Assembly: GCF_035306585.1 (NCBI RefSeq)
Contig: NZ_DATGNU010000123.1
Span: forward strand, 1-64,000
Direction: 5' to 3'
Source of the DNA: Galbibacter sp035306585
GTDB taxonomy: Bacteria > Bacteroidota > Bacteroidia > Flavobacteriales > Flavobacteriaceae
Length of the DNA stretch: 64,000 bases
Within the stretch, counting starts at the first letter, position 1, and every line of letters starts with the position of its first letter. The position numbers and the translations under genes are program-made. Shown in pieces: positions 51,842 to 61,486 of this stretch. The notes under the pieces were generated by a model. It was given only the letters and a program-made list of their open reading frames with translations. It ran no database searches and was not told the origin of the DNA.

Positions 51842-52918
51842 ATGAAAATTGTAAAAGGATTATCCGGTTCCCTACTAATGCTATTTTCACTTTTATTTAT
51901 TACCAGTAGTTGTAGTGATGATGATGACGGTTCTAATTTACCTGGTCAGGGAACGGCTAAGGTAGCCGTACGTCTAGTGGATGCCCCTGGTGATTATGAA
52001 AAGGTTAATATAGACATTCAGGATGTGATGATTAACCGAACTGATGAAAGTGAAAGTGGTTGGGTAAGTTTAACGGATGTAAACACTGGGGTGTACGATT
52101 TATTGGAACTCACTGGAGGAACAAGTGTACTTTTGGCTGAAAACGATCTCGCCACTGGTGAATTAGAGCAAATTAGGCTTGTTTTAGGTAGTGAGAACAC
52201 TTTAGTCATCAATGGAGAGGAAGTCCCACTAACAACCCCTAGTGCACAACAATCTGGGTTGAAAATTGATCTAGATGATACAGAACTAGAAGATGGATTT
52301 ACCTATGAAATCATCTTAGATTTCGATGCCGATAAATCGATCGTTAAAGCAGGTGAATCCTCGCAGTACATTTTAAAGCCCGTAATCAACGCAAGTTGGA
52401 AAGTAAACTCTGGACAAATCACAGGGGTTGTTAATCCTACTGAATTTCAAACCTTGGCCTCGGTAATTACCAAGGATAATGATACTATTAGTAGTTTTAC
52501 CAACCAGAACGGAGTGTACGTCTTATATGGTGTTCCTGCTGGAACCTACCAGGTTAACTTACTTCCTGAAACTGATTCCGGATACAGGTTGACGACCCTT
52601 TCCGAGGTTGTAGTTGAGAACGGACAGATCACCGATGTCGCAAGCACAGACTTAGAAGTTGCTCTTGAGGGTGGAAGTATTAGTGGGAGTGTTTTAAATG
52701 CAGATGCTCCGGTGGTAGTTTCTGTAATGGTTTCAGATGAAACTTTAAGTACTACTATTGCCGAAGATGGTGGCTTTACCCTTGGAGGAGTGCCCGCTGG
52801 AACATACACCGTTACCTTGATCCCAGCAGAGGATTCTGCCTATGGATCACTGGAAATTCCCGATGTCGTAGTAACCGATGACCAAGTTACTGCCTTAGGG
52901 GAGATCAGTTTGCAATAG
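51842..52918 (+). CDS. DUF4382 lipoprotein with carboxypeptidase-regulatory-like repeats
   Basis: A 358-residue lipoprotein. The signal has lipobox TSSC (Cys24), followed by an acidic run of Asp residues that may promote surface export in flavobacteria. A DUF4382 domain follows (about 37-190: VAVRLVDAPGDYEKVNIDI, then the typical LLELTGG). Two CarboxypepD_reg-like beta-sandwich repeats complete the protein (about 195-272 and 275-358), with the near-identical segments GVPAGTYQVNLLP and GVPAGTYTVTLIP. There is no enzymatic motif. It probably binds carbohydrate or other cell-surface material. It is monocistronic, ending at a strong terminator. Confidence 0.85.
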   Translation: MKIVKGLSGSLLMLFSLLFITSSCSDDDDGSNLPGQGTAKVAVRLVDAPGDYEKVNIDIQDVMINRTDESESGWVSLTDVNTGVYDLLELTGGTSVLLAENDLATGELEQIRLVLGSENTLVINGEEVPLTTPSAQQSGLKIDLDDTELEDGFTYEIILDFDADKSIVKAGESSQYILKPVINASWKVNSGQITGVVNPTEFQTLASVITKDNDTISSFTNQNGVYVLYGVPAGTYQVNLLPETDSGYRLTTLSEVVVENGQITDVASTDLEVALEGGSISGSVLNADAPVVVSVMVSDETLSTTIAEDGGFTLGGVPAGTYTVTLIPAEDSAYGSLEIPDVVVTDDQVTALGEISLQ

Positions 52919-52941
52919 TTAAGAATCTGTAAAATAATATT

Positions 52942-52970
52942 AAGAGTAGCCTAATCTTTGGGCTACTCTT
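52942..52970 (+). terminator. Rho-independent terminator
   Basis: AAGAGTAGCC (52942-52951) and GGCTACTCTT (52961-52970) form a perfect 10-bp stem with a 9-base loop, followed by T/A-rich sequence. Confidence 0.78.
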
Positions 52971-53017
52971 TATATTTTAACCTATTGTTAACAGAGTCAA
53001 TCTAAATAAATTTTCAA

Positions 53018-53048
53018 TTTGCATGCTATTATAGTTGGTGTTATATTG
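53018..53048 (+). promoter_or_regulatory. Possible promoter of the moxR-bat cluster
   Basis: TTTG (53018-53021), 20 bases, then TATATTG (53042-53048), one base short of TAnnTTTG. It lies 22 bases before the moxR ATG. Confidence 0.3.
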
Positions 53049-53070
53049 AAGCCACAAAAAATTAACATAA

Positions 53071-54072
53071 ATGGAGCAAAATACTACGTTAGATATCACT
53101 GCAATTAATGAAAAAATAGAGCGTGAAAGTGCTTTTATTGATTTGTTGACAACGGAGATGAATAAGGTCATAGTGGGCCAAAAGCACATGGTAGAAAGAT
53201 TGTTAATCGGATTACTTGGACAGGGGCACATACTTTTAGAAGGAGTGCCTGGATTGGCAAAGACCCTTGCGATCAATACGCTCTCCAAAGCGGTTCACGG
53301 AAGTTTCAGTAGGATTCAATTTACGCCAGATTTATTACCAGCCGATGTTGTTGGTACATTGATTTATAATATAAAGGAGAATGATTTTTCCATTAAAAAG
53401 GGACCTATATTCGCTAATTTCGTTTTAGCTGATGAGATTAACCGTGCTCCTGCCAAAGTTCAATCTGCTTTATTGGAGGCCATGCAGGAGAAACAAGTGA
53501 CCATTGGAGATGAAACCTTTGTTCTGGATAAGCCCTTTTTAGTAATGGCTACTCAAAATCCAGTAGAACAGGAAGGAACCTATCCATTACCAGAGGCGCA
53601 GGTAGACCGTTTTATGCTTAAGACAGTGATTGATTATCCTAAACTAAATGAGGAGCAACTCATCATTCGAGCCAATTTAAAAGGTTCTTTTGCGGATGTA
53701 AATCAAGTGGTTAGTATTGATCAGATCCTAAGAGCACAAACGGCAGTTCGCGAGGTCTACATGGACGAAAAGATAGAAAAATATATACTCGATATCATTT
53801 TTGCTACGCGATATCCAGAAAAATATGATCTTCAAGATCTTAAGCCACTGATTAGTTTTGGAGCCTCCCCTAGGGGTAGTATCAATTTAGCCACTGCAGC
53901 TAAGTGTTATGCTTTTATTAAGCGTAGAGGGTATGTGATCCCTGAGGATGTTCGTGCAGTGGTTCTGGATGTTTTGCGTCACAGAGTAGGGATAACCTAT
54001 GAGGCTGAAGCTGAGAACATCACTCCTGAAGATATTATCAATAAGATTGTAAATGAGATAGACGTACCTTAG
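53071..54072 (+). CDS. MoxR-family AAA+ ATPase
   Basis: A 333-residue ATPase, probably a chaperone that remodels or activates VWA-domain partners. Walker A is LLEGVPGLAKTLAI (about 53-66), Walker B is FVLADEINRAPAKVQSALLEAMQE (about 115-138, given here as its start FVLADEINRAP), and MATQNPVEQEGTYPLPEAQ is the MoxR sensor signature. It is the first gene of the cluster and is followed by DUF58 and the Bat proteins, the usual partners. Confidence 0.96.
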   Translation: MEQNTTLDITAINEKIERESAFIDLLTTEMNKVIVGQKHMVERLLIGLLGQGHILLEGVPGLAKTLAINTLSKAVHGSFSRIQFTPDLLPADVVGTLIYNIKENDFSIKKGPIFANFVLADEINRAPAKVQSALLEAMQEKQVTIGDETFVLDKPFLVMATQNPVEQEGTYPLPEAQVDRFMLKTVIDYPKLNEEQLIIRANLKGSFADVNQVVSIDQILRAQTAVREVYMDEKIEKYILDIIFATRYPEKYDLQDLKPLISFGASPRGSINLATAAKCYAFIKRRGYVIPEDVRAVVLDVLRHRVGITYEAEAENITPEDIINKIVNEIDVP

Positions 54073-54141
54073 GAAGTAGCTTATTATCATAGTTTATAAT
54101 TATATTGATATACGAACTTTAAGTTTATCTTTCAAATTCAA

Positions 54142-55008
54142 ATGGATACTAAGGAACTACTAAAAAAGGTCAGGAAAATAGAAATTAAGACCCGCCGATT
54201 GAGTGATCATGTGTTTGGCGGAGAGTATCACTCCACATTTAAGGGCAGAGGTATGACCTTTAGTGAGGTTCGAAATTATCAGTTTGGGGATGATGTTAGA
54301 AATATTGATTGGAATGTTACCGCTCGATATAATGAGCCTTTTGTAAAAGTATTTGAAGAAGAAAGAGAACTCACCATGATGCTACTTGTGGATGTGAGTG
54401 CCTCTGAGAATTTTGGAACCTCTAAACAATTCAAAAAAGATATCATTACTGAAATCTCTGCGACCTTGGCTTTTTCTGCCATGCAAAATAATGATAAAAT
54501 AGGCTTAATTTTATTTTCAGATAAAATTGAATTGTATATCCCACCCAAAAAGGGTCGATTTCATGTTTTGAGGATCATCCGAGAACTTTTAGAATTTACC
54601 CCAGAGAATAAGCAAACTAATATTGATGAAGCCCTTCGGTTTATGTCTGGGGTAAGCAAAAAGCGTGTCATTGCTTTTATTCTTTCAGATTTCATGGATG
54701 ATAATTACGATCAGGCGTTAAAAATTGCAGCAAATAAACACGATATCACTGGGATTCGGATCTATGATCAGAAAGAAGCTGAAATGCCTAATATCGGATT
54801 TGTTCAAATGGAGGATGCTGAAACTGGAGAATTGCTCTTAGTGAACACCAAATCCAAGCAGGTTAGAAATCAGTATGCGGCCCTTTACTTGGCTCGAGTC
54901 GATTATTTTCAAAATACCTTTAGTAAAAGTGGCGCTGGAGCTATCAGTAGTAGCGTTGATGAGAGTTATGTTAAAAAGTTGTTAGGATACTTTAAAAGAA
55001 GGGGATGA
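54142..55008 (+). CDS. DUF58 protein with VWA-like fold
   Basis: A 288-residue protein. It begins with the DUF58 motif EVRNYQFGDDVRNIDWNVTA, in which R-x-I-D-W is diagnostic. A VWA-like domain follows, with a MIDAS-like LLVDVSASENFG (Asp-x-Ser-x-Ser) and SDFMDDNYD. No membrane helix is present. Such proteins are paired with MoxR in nearly all bacterial groups, and here the two are 69 bases apart. It is expected to bind the MoxR ATPase. Confidence 0.94.
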   Translation: MDTKELLKKVRKIEIKTRRLSDHVFGGEYHSTFKGRGMTFSEVRNYQFGDDVRNIDWNVTARYNEPFVKVFEEERELTMMLLVDVSASENFGTSKQFKKDIITEISATLAFSAMQNNDKIGLILFSDKIELYIPPKKGRFHVLRIIRELLEFTPENKQTNIDEALRFMSGVSKKRVIAFILSDFMDDNYDQALKIAANKHDITGIRIYDQKEAEMPNIGFVQMEDAETGELLLVNTKSKQVRNQYAALYLARVDYFQNTFSKSGAGAISSSVDESYVKKLLGYFKRRG

Positions 55009-55081
55009 TTAGCGCTATAAAAAAATCGATTTTTACCAGATTGGTTATAGCTAATATTAAATTGGAATTTATAACATTGAA

Positions 55082-56734
55082 ATGTTTGAATTTGTGTTAA
55101 ATAAAATGTTCTACATATTGAAAATAAGGTGTTCTATCTTGTTGGTACTTTTTGGCCATATGTTGGTTTTTTCCCAATCTAACCCAGAGGTTACCTCCAC
55201 TGTAGATACTACCCAAATGAAAATTGGAGAACAGATACACTTTAAGATAGCCGTTGAGGTGGATAGTACCGCTGAGGTTATTTTTCCAGAGGGACAAACC
55301 TTTATTCCTTTGGAGATGGTGGAACAACGGCCCACCGATAGTGTGATACTACAAGATAAGTTAAAATTAATCAAGGAGTATGCCTTAACACAATTTGATT
55401 CTGGTCATTATACCATACCTACACAACAGTTAATGATCAATGGAAAACCATTCTTTACAGATTCTCTAACCATTCAGGTCAATGATGTGGTGGTCGATAC
55501 TACCAAACAGAAGATGTATGATATTAAATCTTTGGTGATGGTTGATAAACCAGTCGGGGATTGGTGGATATGGTTGTTAATCGGTTTTATTGTTGTCGCA
55601 GCCATTGGCTTTGTGATCTATTGGTTTGTCATAAGAAAGAAGCCGCTCTCTGAAGAAGAAAAAATTGCACTATTACCACCTTATGATAGAGCTTTGGCAG
55701 AATTAAAAAAATTAGATGAGTCCAGGTATTTAATTCAATCCGAGTATAAAGAGTACTATACAGAACTAACCAATATAGTTAGGTATTATCTAGAAGAAGA
55801 TGTGCGCATCTCTGCAATGGAAAGCACTACTGATGAATTGATTACCAAAATGGAACTTCTTTGTGATTCTGGAAATTTAAAATTAGATAGTGATACTATC
55901 AACCAATTTAAAAACGTACTAAAAACAGCTGATTTAGTAAAGTTTGCCAAGTCAAGACCAGATGATTCCGTGGTTGCAGATGACCGCAGAACTGTGGAAA
56001 GTATCGTGGTGAAAACCAAGCAAGCCCTTCCTGAGCCTACTGAAGAAGAACTCATGGAACAAGAGGCCTATGTTGAAGAGTTAGTTAGAAAGAAGAAAAA
56101 GAAACAAATCAAAAAAGCTGTCCTGGCCGCTGGAGCAATCGTGGTGATTGCAATCGGGGTATTGACTTATATCTTCGGCTTTGAATCCATAAAGGATCAT
56201 GTGTTTGGCCACCCTAACAAGACCTTATTAGAGAATAAGTGGGTGGGTAGTTCCTACGGATACCCTTCGATGTATGTAGAAACACCAGTTGTTCTAAAAC
56301 GAGTTGAGGATATAAAGAAAGATGGTGGGGTGGGTACAAGTAGTAACCAGCGATATACCTATGGTGAGATTCACGGAAACTTTTTTATACAGCTCAATGT
56401 AGCTACCTATGAGAAAAAGGAGGATTTTGATGCTCAAAAAGCCATAGAGACTGCTATAGAAAGGGTGGAAAATGCTGGCGCACGAAATATGATCGTAAAG
56501 CAAGAGGATTTTATAAGCCCCACTGGAAAGGAAGGAAACAAGGTGTTTGGAACTCTAAATTTAGAGGATCCAGAAAGGGGAACTATTAGAAATGTTTCCT
56601 ATGTGATATTGAGTTTTGTTCAAAATGGAGGTTTTCAGCAACTTACCATGGTGTACCCGAAAAATGATAAATATGCCGATAGGATAGTTGATCAGATTAC
56701 CAGTTCAATAGATTTTAAAACCCAAAGTGAATGA
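55082..56734 (+). CDS. Bat-cluster membrane protein of unknown function
   Basis: A 550-residue protein always placed between the DUF58 gene and batA in Bacteroidota. An N-terminal signal (to about residue 32) is followed by a periplasmic beta-rich region (33-160). A membrane helix (about 161-184, WWIWLLIGFIVVAAIGFVIY) leads to a cytoplasmic helical part (190-340) resembling DUF4381, with LPPYDRALAELKKLDE. A second helix (about 346-368) and a C-terminal extracytoplasmic domain (about 370-550) complete it. The C-terminal domain is unfamiliar. The stop overlaps the start of batA by 4 bases (ATGA). A second ATG at 55106 would also leave a signal peptide. Confidence 0.75.
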   Translation: MFEFVLNKMFYILKIRCSILLVLFGHMLVFSQSNPEVTSTVDTTQMKIGEQIHFKIAVEVDSTAEVIFPEGQTFIPLEMVEQRPTDSVILQDKLKLIKEYALTQFDSGHYTIPTQQLMINGKPFFTDSLTIQVNDVVVDTTKQKMYDIKSLVMVDKPVGDWWIWLLIGFIVVAAIGFVIYWFVIRKKPLSEEEKIALLPPYDRALAELKKLDESRYLIQSEYKEYYTELTNIVRYYLEEDVRISAMESTTDELITKMELLCDSGNLKLDSDTINQFKNVLKTADLVKFAKSRPDDSVVADDRRTVESIVVKTKQALPEPTEEELMEQEAYVEELVRKKKKKQIKKAVLAAGAIVVIAIGVLTYIFGFESIKDHVFGHPNKTLLENKWVGSSYGYPSMYVETPVVLKRVEDIKKDGGVGTSSNQRYTYGEIHGNFFIQLNVATYEKKEDFDAQKAIETAIERVENAGARNMIVKQEDFISPTGKEGNKVFGTLNLEDPERGTIRNVSYVILSFVQNGGFQQLTMVYPKNDKYADRIVDQITSSIDFKTQSE

Positions 56735-57735
56735 TGTTTGACAATGTAGAATTTGTAAACCCTGAGTTCTTTTGGTTGTTATTATTGCTTCCAATTGCAG
56801 CGGTATGGTATTTTTTCAAACGAAAAAAGCAAACAGCCTCCCTTAAAATCTCAAGTATTAAAGGCTTTAAAGGGAACACATCGATACTTACCAAATTAAA
56901 GCCAATGTTGTTTGTTATGCGATTGTTGGCCTTGGCTGCTCTGATCACTGCAATGGCAAGACCCCAACGAGAAGATATCTCTACAAGGACTAAGACAACT
57001 CGTGGGATTGATATTGTAATGGCTATTGATGTTTCCTCGAGTATGTTGGCGCGGGATTTGAAACCCAATAGACTGGTAGCATTAAAGGAAGTTGCGTCGG
57101 ATTTTATCAAAGAGCGGGTCAATGACCGTATTGGTCTTGTAGTCTACTCTGGAGAAAGTTATACTAAAACCCCTATTACCAGTGATAAAAGTATTGTGCT
57201 GAAAGCCTTAAATGAAATTACCTATGGCCAATTACAGGATGGTACGGCTATTGGAATGGGACTCGCCAATGCTGTCAACAGAATTAAGGATAGTAAAGCC
57301 AAAAGTAAGGTGTTAATACTCTTAACTGATGGGGTGAATAATTCGGGATTTATTGAACCAGAAACAGCGGCAGGTTTAGCTGTTGAATACGGAATAAAAA
57401 CATATACCATTGGGATAGGAACTAATGGCATGGCGCTCACCCCTGTGAGTTATAACCCTGATGGGTCTTTTAGATATGGGATGAGCAAAGTCGAGATCGA
57501 TGAACAGCTTCTTAAGGATATTGCTGATCAGACTGGAGGAGTATATTTTAGAGCAACAAATAATGAAAAGCTCTCGGAGATTTACGAGGAGATTAATAAA
57601 TTAGAAAAGACGGATCTAGAGGAAATCAAATACTATAATTACGAAGAAGAGTTTCGATACTTTGCACTTTTTGCATGTGGGTTATTGGTGTTAGAGAGCA
57701 TATTGCGTTTCACGGTTTTTAGAAGTTTGGTTTAA
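56731..57735 (+). CDS. batA: BatA, VWA-domain membrane protein
   Basis: A 334-residue inner-membrane protein. Two N-terminal membrane helices (about 12-30 and 60-78) are followed by a VWA domain with an intact MIDAS, AIDVSSSM (Asp-x-Ser-x-Ser), VVYSGES and LLTDGVNNSG. A C-terminal membrane helix follows (FALFACGLLVLESIL). It overlaps the preceding gene by ATGA and is 3 bases from batB. Bat proteins form a membrane complex with VWA and TPR parts; historically linked to aerotolerance in Bacteroides, but the true role is unclear. Confidence 0.95.
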   Translation: MMFDNVEFVNPEFFWLLLLLPIAAVWYFFKRKKQTASLKISSIKGFKGNTSILTKLKPMLFVMRLLALAALITAMARPQREDISTRTKTTRGIDIVMAIDVSSSMLARDLKPNRLVALKEVASDFIKERVNDRIGLVVYSGESYTKTPITSDKSIVLKALNEITYGQLQDGTAIGMGLANAVNRIKDSKAKSKVLILLTDGVNNSGFIEPETAAGLAVEYGIKTYTIGIGTNGMALTPVSYNPDGSFRYGMSKVEIDEQLLKDIADQTGGVYFRATNNEKLSEIYEEINKLEKTDLEEIKYYNYEEEFRYFALFACGLLVLESILRFTVFRSLV

Positions 57736-57738
57736 ATT

Positions 57739-58785
57739 ATGTATCAATTAGACGAAAAAATATATTTCTACGTACTGGGGATTATCCCGTTTTTAGTGGT
57801 TTTGTTTATCGGTTATAGGATATGGCAAAGGCAAGCTCAGAAACGTTTTGCTGATGCAGACACTTTAAACAAATTAAGCCCGAACAAATCGACCTTTAAG
57901 TCATCCTTAAAGCTTGTTCTGATTTTGTTGGCCATTAGTTGTTTGGCCATTGCACTTGTCAATCCAAAGATTGGGACTAAAATGGAGACCGTAAAACGTG
58001 AGGGTGTGGATATTGTCTTTGCCATTGATGTGTCCAAAAGTATGATTGCGGAGGATATTGCGCCCAATAGACTTGAAAAGGCGAAACGTTTGGTCTCTGA
58101 GATCATTAATCATCTAGCCTCTGATAGAATCGGTATTATAGCCTATGCTGGTCAGGCACACCCACAATTGCCTATCACCACAGATTATTCGGCTGCAAAA
58201 ATGTTTTTGCAAAGTATGAATACCGACATGATGTCATCCCAAGGAACGGCTATAAATGAAGCAATTGAACTTGCTACAACATATTTTGATGATCAAGATC
58301 AAACCAATAGGGTGTTATTTTTAGTATCCGACGGAGAGGACCATTCTAACGCCACTTCGGATGCAGTGGAGGAAGCTAGTGCCGCAGGTATTAAGATATT
58401 TTCCATTGGAATTGGAACTGCTAAAGGAGGCCCCATGCCGATTCGAGTTAACGGTGTGATCGATTCTTATAAAAAGGACAAAAATGGAGAGGTCGTTATT
58501 ACCAAGTTAAATGAACCTGTCCTTCGTGCCATTGCTCGTGAGGGAGGTGGTGAATATATAGATGGGACAAATACCTCTGCCGTAGTGGAACATGTTACTG
58601 CCCTTTTAAGTCAAATGGATAAAACTGAATTTGAGTCCAAGCAATTTGCAGATTTTAAGGATCAGTTCCAATGGTTTATTGCTGGTGCAATTCTGTTGTT
58701 ATTTTTGGATATTTTCCTCTTGGAGCGCAAGACCGCATGGATCCAAAAGTTAAATTTGTTTAATGAAAAGAACTATGATCAGTAG
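57739..58785 (+). CDS. batB: BatB, VWA-domain membrane protein
   Basis: A 348-residue paralogue of BatA. It has N-terminal membrane helices (about 8-25 and 58-75), a VWA domain with MIDAS FAIDVSKSM and FLVSDGEDHS, and a C-terminal helix (WFIAGAILLLFLDIFLL). Its 3' end overlaps batC by 11 bases. It probably forms heteromers with BatA. Confidence 0.95.
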   Translation: MYQLDEKIYFYVLGIIPFLVVLFIGYRIWQRQAQKRFADADTLNKLSPNKSTFKSSLKLVLILLAISCLAIALVNPKIGTKMETVKREGVDIVFAIDVSKSMIAEDIAPNRLEKAKRLVSEIINHLASDRIGIIAYAGQAHPQLPITTDYSAAKMFLQSMNTDMMSSQGTAINEAIELATTYFDDQDQTNRVLFLVSDGEDHSNATSDAVEEASAAGIKIFSIGIGTAKGGPMPIRVNGVIDSYKKDKNGEVVITKLNEPVLRAIAREGGGEYIDGTNTSAVVEHVTALLSQMDKTEFESKQFADFKDQFQWFIAGAILLLFLDIFLLERKTAWIQKLNLFNEKNYDQ

Positions 58786-59701
58786 GAGAATAATATATCG
58801 CAATTTAAGATCTCATCATAAGGGTGCATTAGAGTTACTTATGTTGGCTGCTCTTTTGTTATGTGTTGTAGATGCTGCTGCTCAAGATAGTAAACATTTA
58901 AAACAACAAGAGAAAGCTATTGAGAATTCGCTGAATTTAACCTTTCAAGGTAATTCAGATTTACTCCAAAGACAGGATGACATTCAAGCAGAGATGGCTT
59001 ATAGAAGAGCCATATCAGAGAATGATAGCAACAGCATAGCAAAGTATAATCTTGGGAACTTGTATTATAATAACAACAGCATGGGCGAGGCCTTTATGCG
59101 CTATAAGGAAGCAGGCCTAAGTTCTAAAGACAAGGCAGAGAAGCACAAGGCATATCACAATTTAGGAAATGTGTTTATGAAGAATAAGGAGTTTTCTAAG
59201 GCAGTCGAAGCATATAAGGAGGCCCTACGAAATGATCCTACAGATGATCAGACGCGTTACAACTTGGCCTTGGCTAAGCAAAAGCGTGATAATGAGCAAA
59301 ATCAGAATCAGGACAATCAGGATCAGAATGATGAAGATAACCAAAAAGATCAAAATCAAGATAATAAGGATCAGAATCAAGATAACAAACAGAACGACCA
59401 AGATAAAAAAGACGACAATACGGGCCAGGAGAAAAAGGATGAGCAAGGTGATCAGAAAGATAAAAATCAACCAGAGGATCAAGGTCAGCAGCAACCTCAG
59501 GATAATAAACCTGATCAAGGGGATAAACAACCCAGTGAAAAGCCACAAGAGAATCAACAACCGCCTCGACCGAATCAACTTTCGCCTCAGCAGATAAAAA
59601 ATATTTTAGAAGCGATGAATAATGAAGAGAAAAAAGTGCGGGAACGAATCAATGCGGAGCAAGTGAAAGGCAAACCGATTAAAAATGAAAAAGACTGGTA
59701 A
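58775..59701 (+). CDS. batC: BatC, TPR protein with Gln/Asp/Asn-rich tail
   Basis: A 308-residue exported protein. The signal peptide is hydrophobic (LMLAALLLCVVDAAA) and is preceded by a basic N-terminus. TPR repeats occupy about 60-175 (NSIAKYNLGNLYYNNNSMGE, YHNLGNVFMKNKEFSKAVE). A low-complexity tail of about 85 residues built of Asn, Gln, Asp and Lys follows (about 180-270), then a short C-terminal segment QIKNILEAMNNEE-KKVRE that is conserved in BatC proteins. The ATG at 58775 is chosen over a TTG at 58763; both overlap the batB stop. It acts in the periplasm. Confidence 0.88.
   Translation: MISRRIIYRNLRSHHKGALELLMLAALLLCVVDAAAQDSKHLKQQEKAIENSLNLTFQGNSDLLQRQDDIQAEMAYRRAISENDSNSIAKYNLGNLYYNNNSMGEAFMRYKEAGLSSKDKAEKHKAYHNLGNVFMKNKEFSKAVEAYKEALRNDPTDDQTRYNLALAKQKRDNEQNQNQDNQDQNDEDNQKDQNQDNKDQNQDNKQNDQDKKDDNTGQEKKDEQGDQKDKNQPEDQGQQQPQDNKPDQGDKQPSEKPQENQQPPRPNQLSPQQIKNILEAMNNEEKKVRERINAEQVKGKPIKNEKDW
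59300..59580 (+). repeat. Low-complexity DNA encoding the BatC Gln/Asp/Asn-rich tail
   Basis: Imperfect tandem runs of codons CAG, GAT/GAC, AAT/AAC, CAA and AAA, with local units such as GATCAGAAT(C/G)AAGATAA. It creates artificial open frames on other strands and frames. The array is a likely site of length variation between strains. Confidence 0.75.
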
Positions 59702-59707
59702 ACAACC

Positions 59708-61486
59708 ATGAAATATAACATTTATATATTACTATTGTTTGCATGTGTTACTGGAGTTTTAACAGCTCAGGATACAGCGGTTAAATTTGAGGCTACGGTC
59801 AGTAAATCGGAATTAGGCGTCAATGAGCGGCTTCGTATCGAATTTACTATGAATAAGGACGGGGATAACTTCATGCCGCCTTCTTTCGATGGTTTTCAGG
59901 TACTTATGGGGCCAAACCAATCGGTAAGTCATTCTTGGGTCAATGGAAAGAGATCGTTTTCAAAAACGTATTCCTACATTTTAAACCCCCAGGCTAAAGG
60001 AACCTTTACAATTAAACAAGCAGCGGTGGAGATTGATGGAGAGATCTACAAGACAACCCCTATTACGATCACCGTAACAGAGGCTGTAAATGATCCTAAT
60101 GCACCCCCTTCTGCAACTGAAATAGCGGGAGACAATCTCCATTTAGTCGCTGAGGTCTCTAACACAAACCCTTATTTGAATGAGGCCGTTAGTGTGGTAT
60201 ATAAATTATATGTCAGTCCAAGAATCAATGTTTCTAATTTTGTTCCCAAGGCCAATCCGACCTATAACAATTTTTGGTCTCAGGATATTAGAGTGAGTCG
60301 TTATCAAGTGGAAACAGGGCTTTATAAAGGGGAGCAATACCGCTATGTGGTATTGAAGAAAACAGTGTTGTATCCTCAAAAAACGGGAAAATTGGAAATT
60401 GAACCTCTAGCGCTCGATGTTACCGTTGATGTGCCGACCAACCGCAGGGATATTTTTGGGGGTCGTTTGTACAATCAAATCAATAAAACCGTTACCGCTG
60501 GAAGACGTACCCTCACTGTGAAGCCACTCCCAGAACAAGGAAAACCAGCTGGATTTACTGGGGCTGTAGGTCAATTTAATTTTGATGTAGTGGCTTCAAA
60601 ATCTGACTTAAAAGCAAACGAATCCCTTACTGCCAAATTAAAAGTAACAGGAACCGGGAATCTAAAGCTTTTTGAATTGCCAAAGTTAATCCTTCCAAGT
60701 TCTTTAGAGGTGTATGAACCTGAACTAGTAGAAGATGTAACCACAACACTCTCAGGAAGTAAAGGAACCATATCAAATAATTATACCATTGTTCCGCAAT
60801 ACAAAGGGAAGTATCCAATTCCGAGTGTTGCTTTTTCTTATTTTGACCCAGTTAAAGGTAAGTACAATACCGTTACTTCACAGCAATTATTAATCAATGT
60901 CTTTGAAGGACCTACCAATGATGAGGATGTGGCAGATGCTGGTGCTGGTGTAGTGAAACAAAGTATAGCGGCAGACGATAATCAGTTTAGATTTATTAAA
61001 CTCTCCACTGAGCTAATTCCGAAATCAACATCCGTATTCTTTGGAACTACCTTGTATTATTTATTACTGCTCATCCCGCTTTTAGGTATACCAATTGCGA
61101 TACTTATAGGTAAAAAACGCGCTGAAATGGCAGGTGACCTTATCGGGAACCGCGTTCGAAAAGCCAATAAACTTGCCAAAAAATATCTTTCAGAGGCCAA
61201 AAGAAATATCGGGGATAAAGAAGTGTTCTACGAATCTCTAGAACGCGCCTTACATAATTACCTGAAAGCGAAATTAAAAATAGTCACCTCAGAATTTAGC
61301 AAAGAGAAAATTAGTGAATTACTTCTCTCGAATAACGTAGAGAATCAGGTGGTTGATGATTTTATCGCTATACTAAAAAGTTGTGAATTAGCACGCTATT
61401 CGCCTTCTAGTAAGGCTGCGATGGAAGAAGATTATCAAAAGTCTGCGGATGTAATTTCTAAAATTGATAAACAGTTCAGGAAATGA
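59708..61486 (+). CDS. batD: BatD, oxygen-tolerance family protein
   Basis: A 592-residue exported protein. The signal peptide (to about residue 20, ending TAQ) is followed by two or three Ig-like beta domains (about 22-420, with VKFEATVSKSELGVNERLRI and NNYTIVPQYKGKYPIP), characteristic of the BatD family. A membrane helix (about 448-470, YYLLLLIPLLGIPIAILIG) and a cytoplasmic helical tail follow. It ends on an ATGA overlap with batE. Confidence 0.94.
   Translation: MKYNIYILLLFACVTGVLTAQDTAVKFEATVSKSELGVNERLRIEFTMNKDGDNFMPPSFDGFQVLMGPNQSVSHSWVNGKRSFSKTYSYILNPQAKGTFTIKQAAVEIDGEIYKTTPITITVTEAVNDPNAPPSATEIAGDNLHLVAEVSNTNPYLNEAVSVVYKLYVSPRINVSNFVPKANPTYNNFWSQDIRVSRYQVETGLYKGEQYRYVVLKKTVLYPQKTGKLEIEPLALDVTVDVPTNRRDIFGGRLYNQINKTVTAGRRTLTVKPLPEQGKPAGFTGAVGQFNFDVVASKSDLKANESLTAKLKVTGTGNLKLFELPKLILPSSLEVYEPELVEDVTTTLSGSKGTISNNYTIVPQYKGKYPIPSVAFSYFDPVKGKYNTVTSQQLLINVFEGPTNDEDVADAGAGVVKQSIAADDNQFRFIKLSTELIPKSTSVFFGTTLYYLLLLIPLLGIPIAILIGKKRAEMAGDLIGNRVRKANKLAKKYLSEAKRNIGDKEVFYESLERALHNYLKAKLKIVTSEFSKEKISELLLSNNVENQVVDDFIAILKSCELARYSPSSKAAMEEDYQKSADVISKIDKQFRK

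Noticed and set aside
59225..59597. Open frames of 90-121 codons on both strands in batC
   Set aside because: They are by-products of the low-complexity Gln/Asp/Asn codon run and encode homopolymer-like Ile/Leu or Lys/Ile strings.
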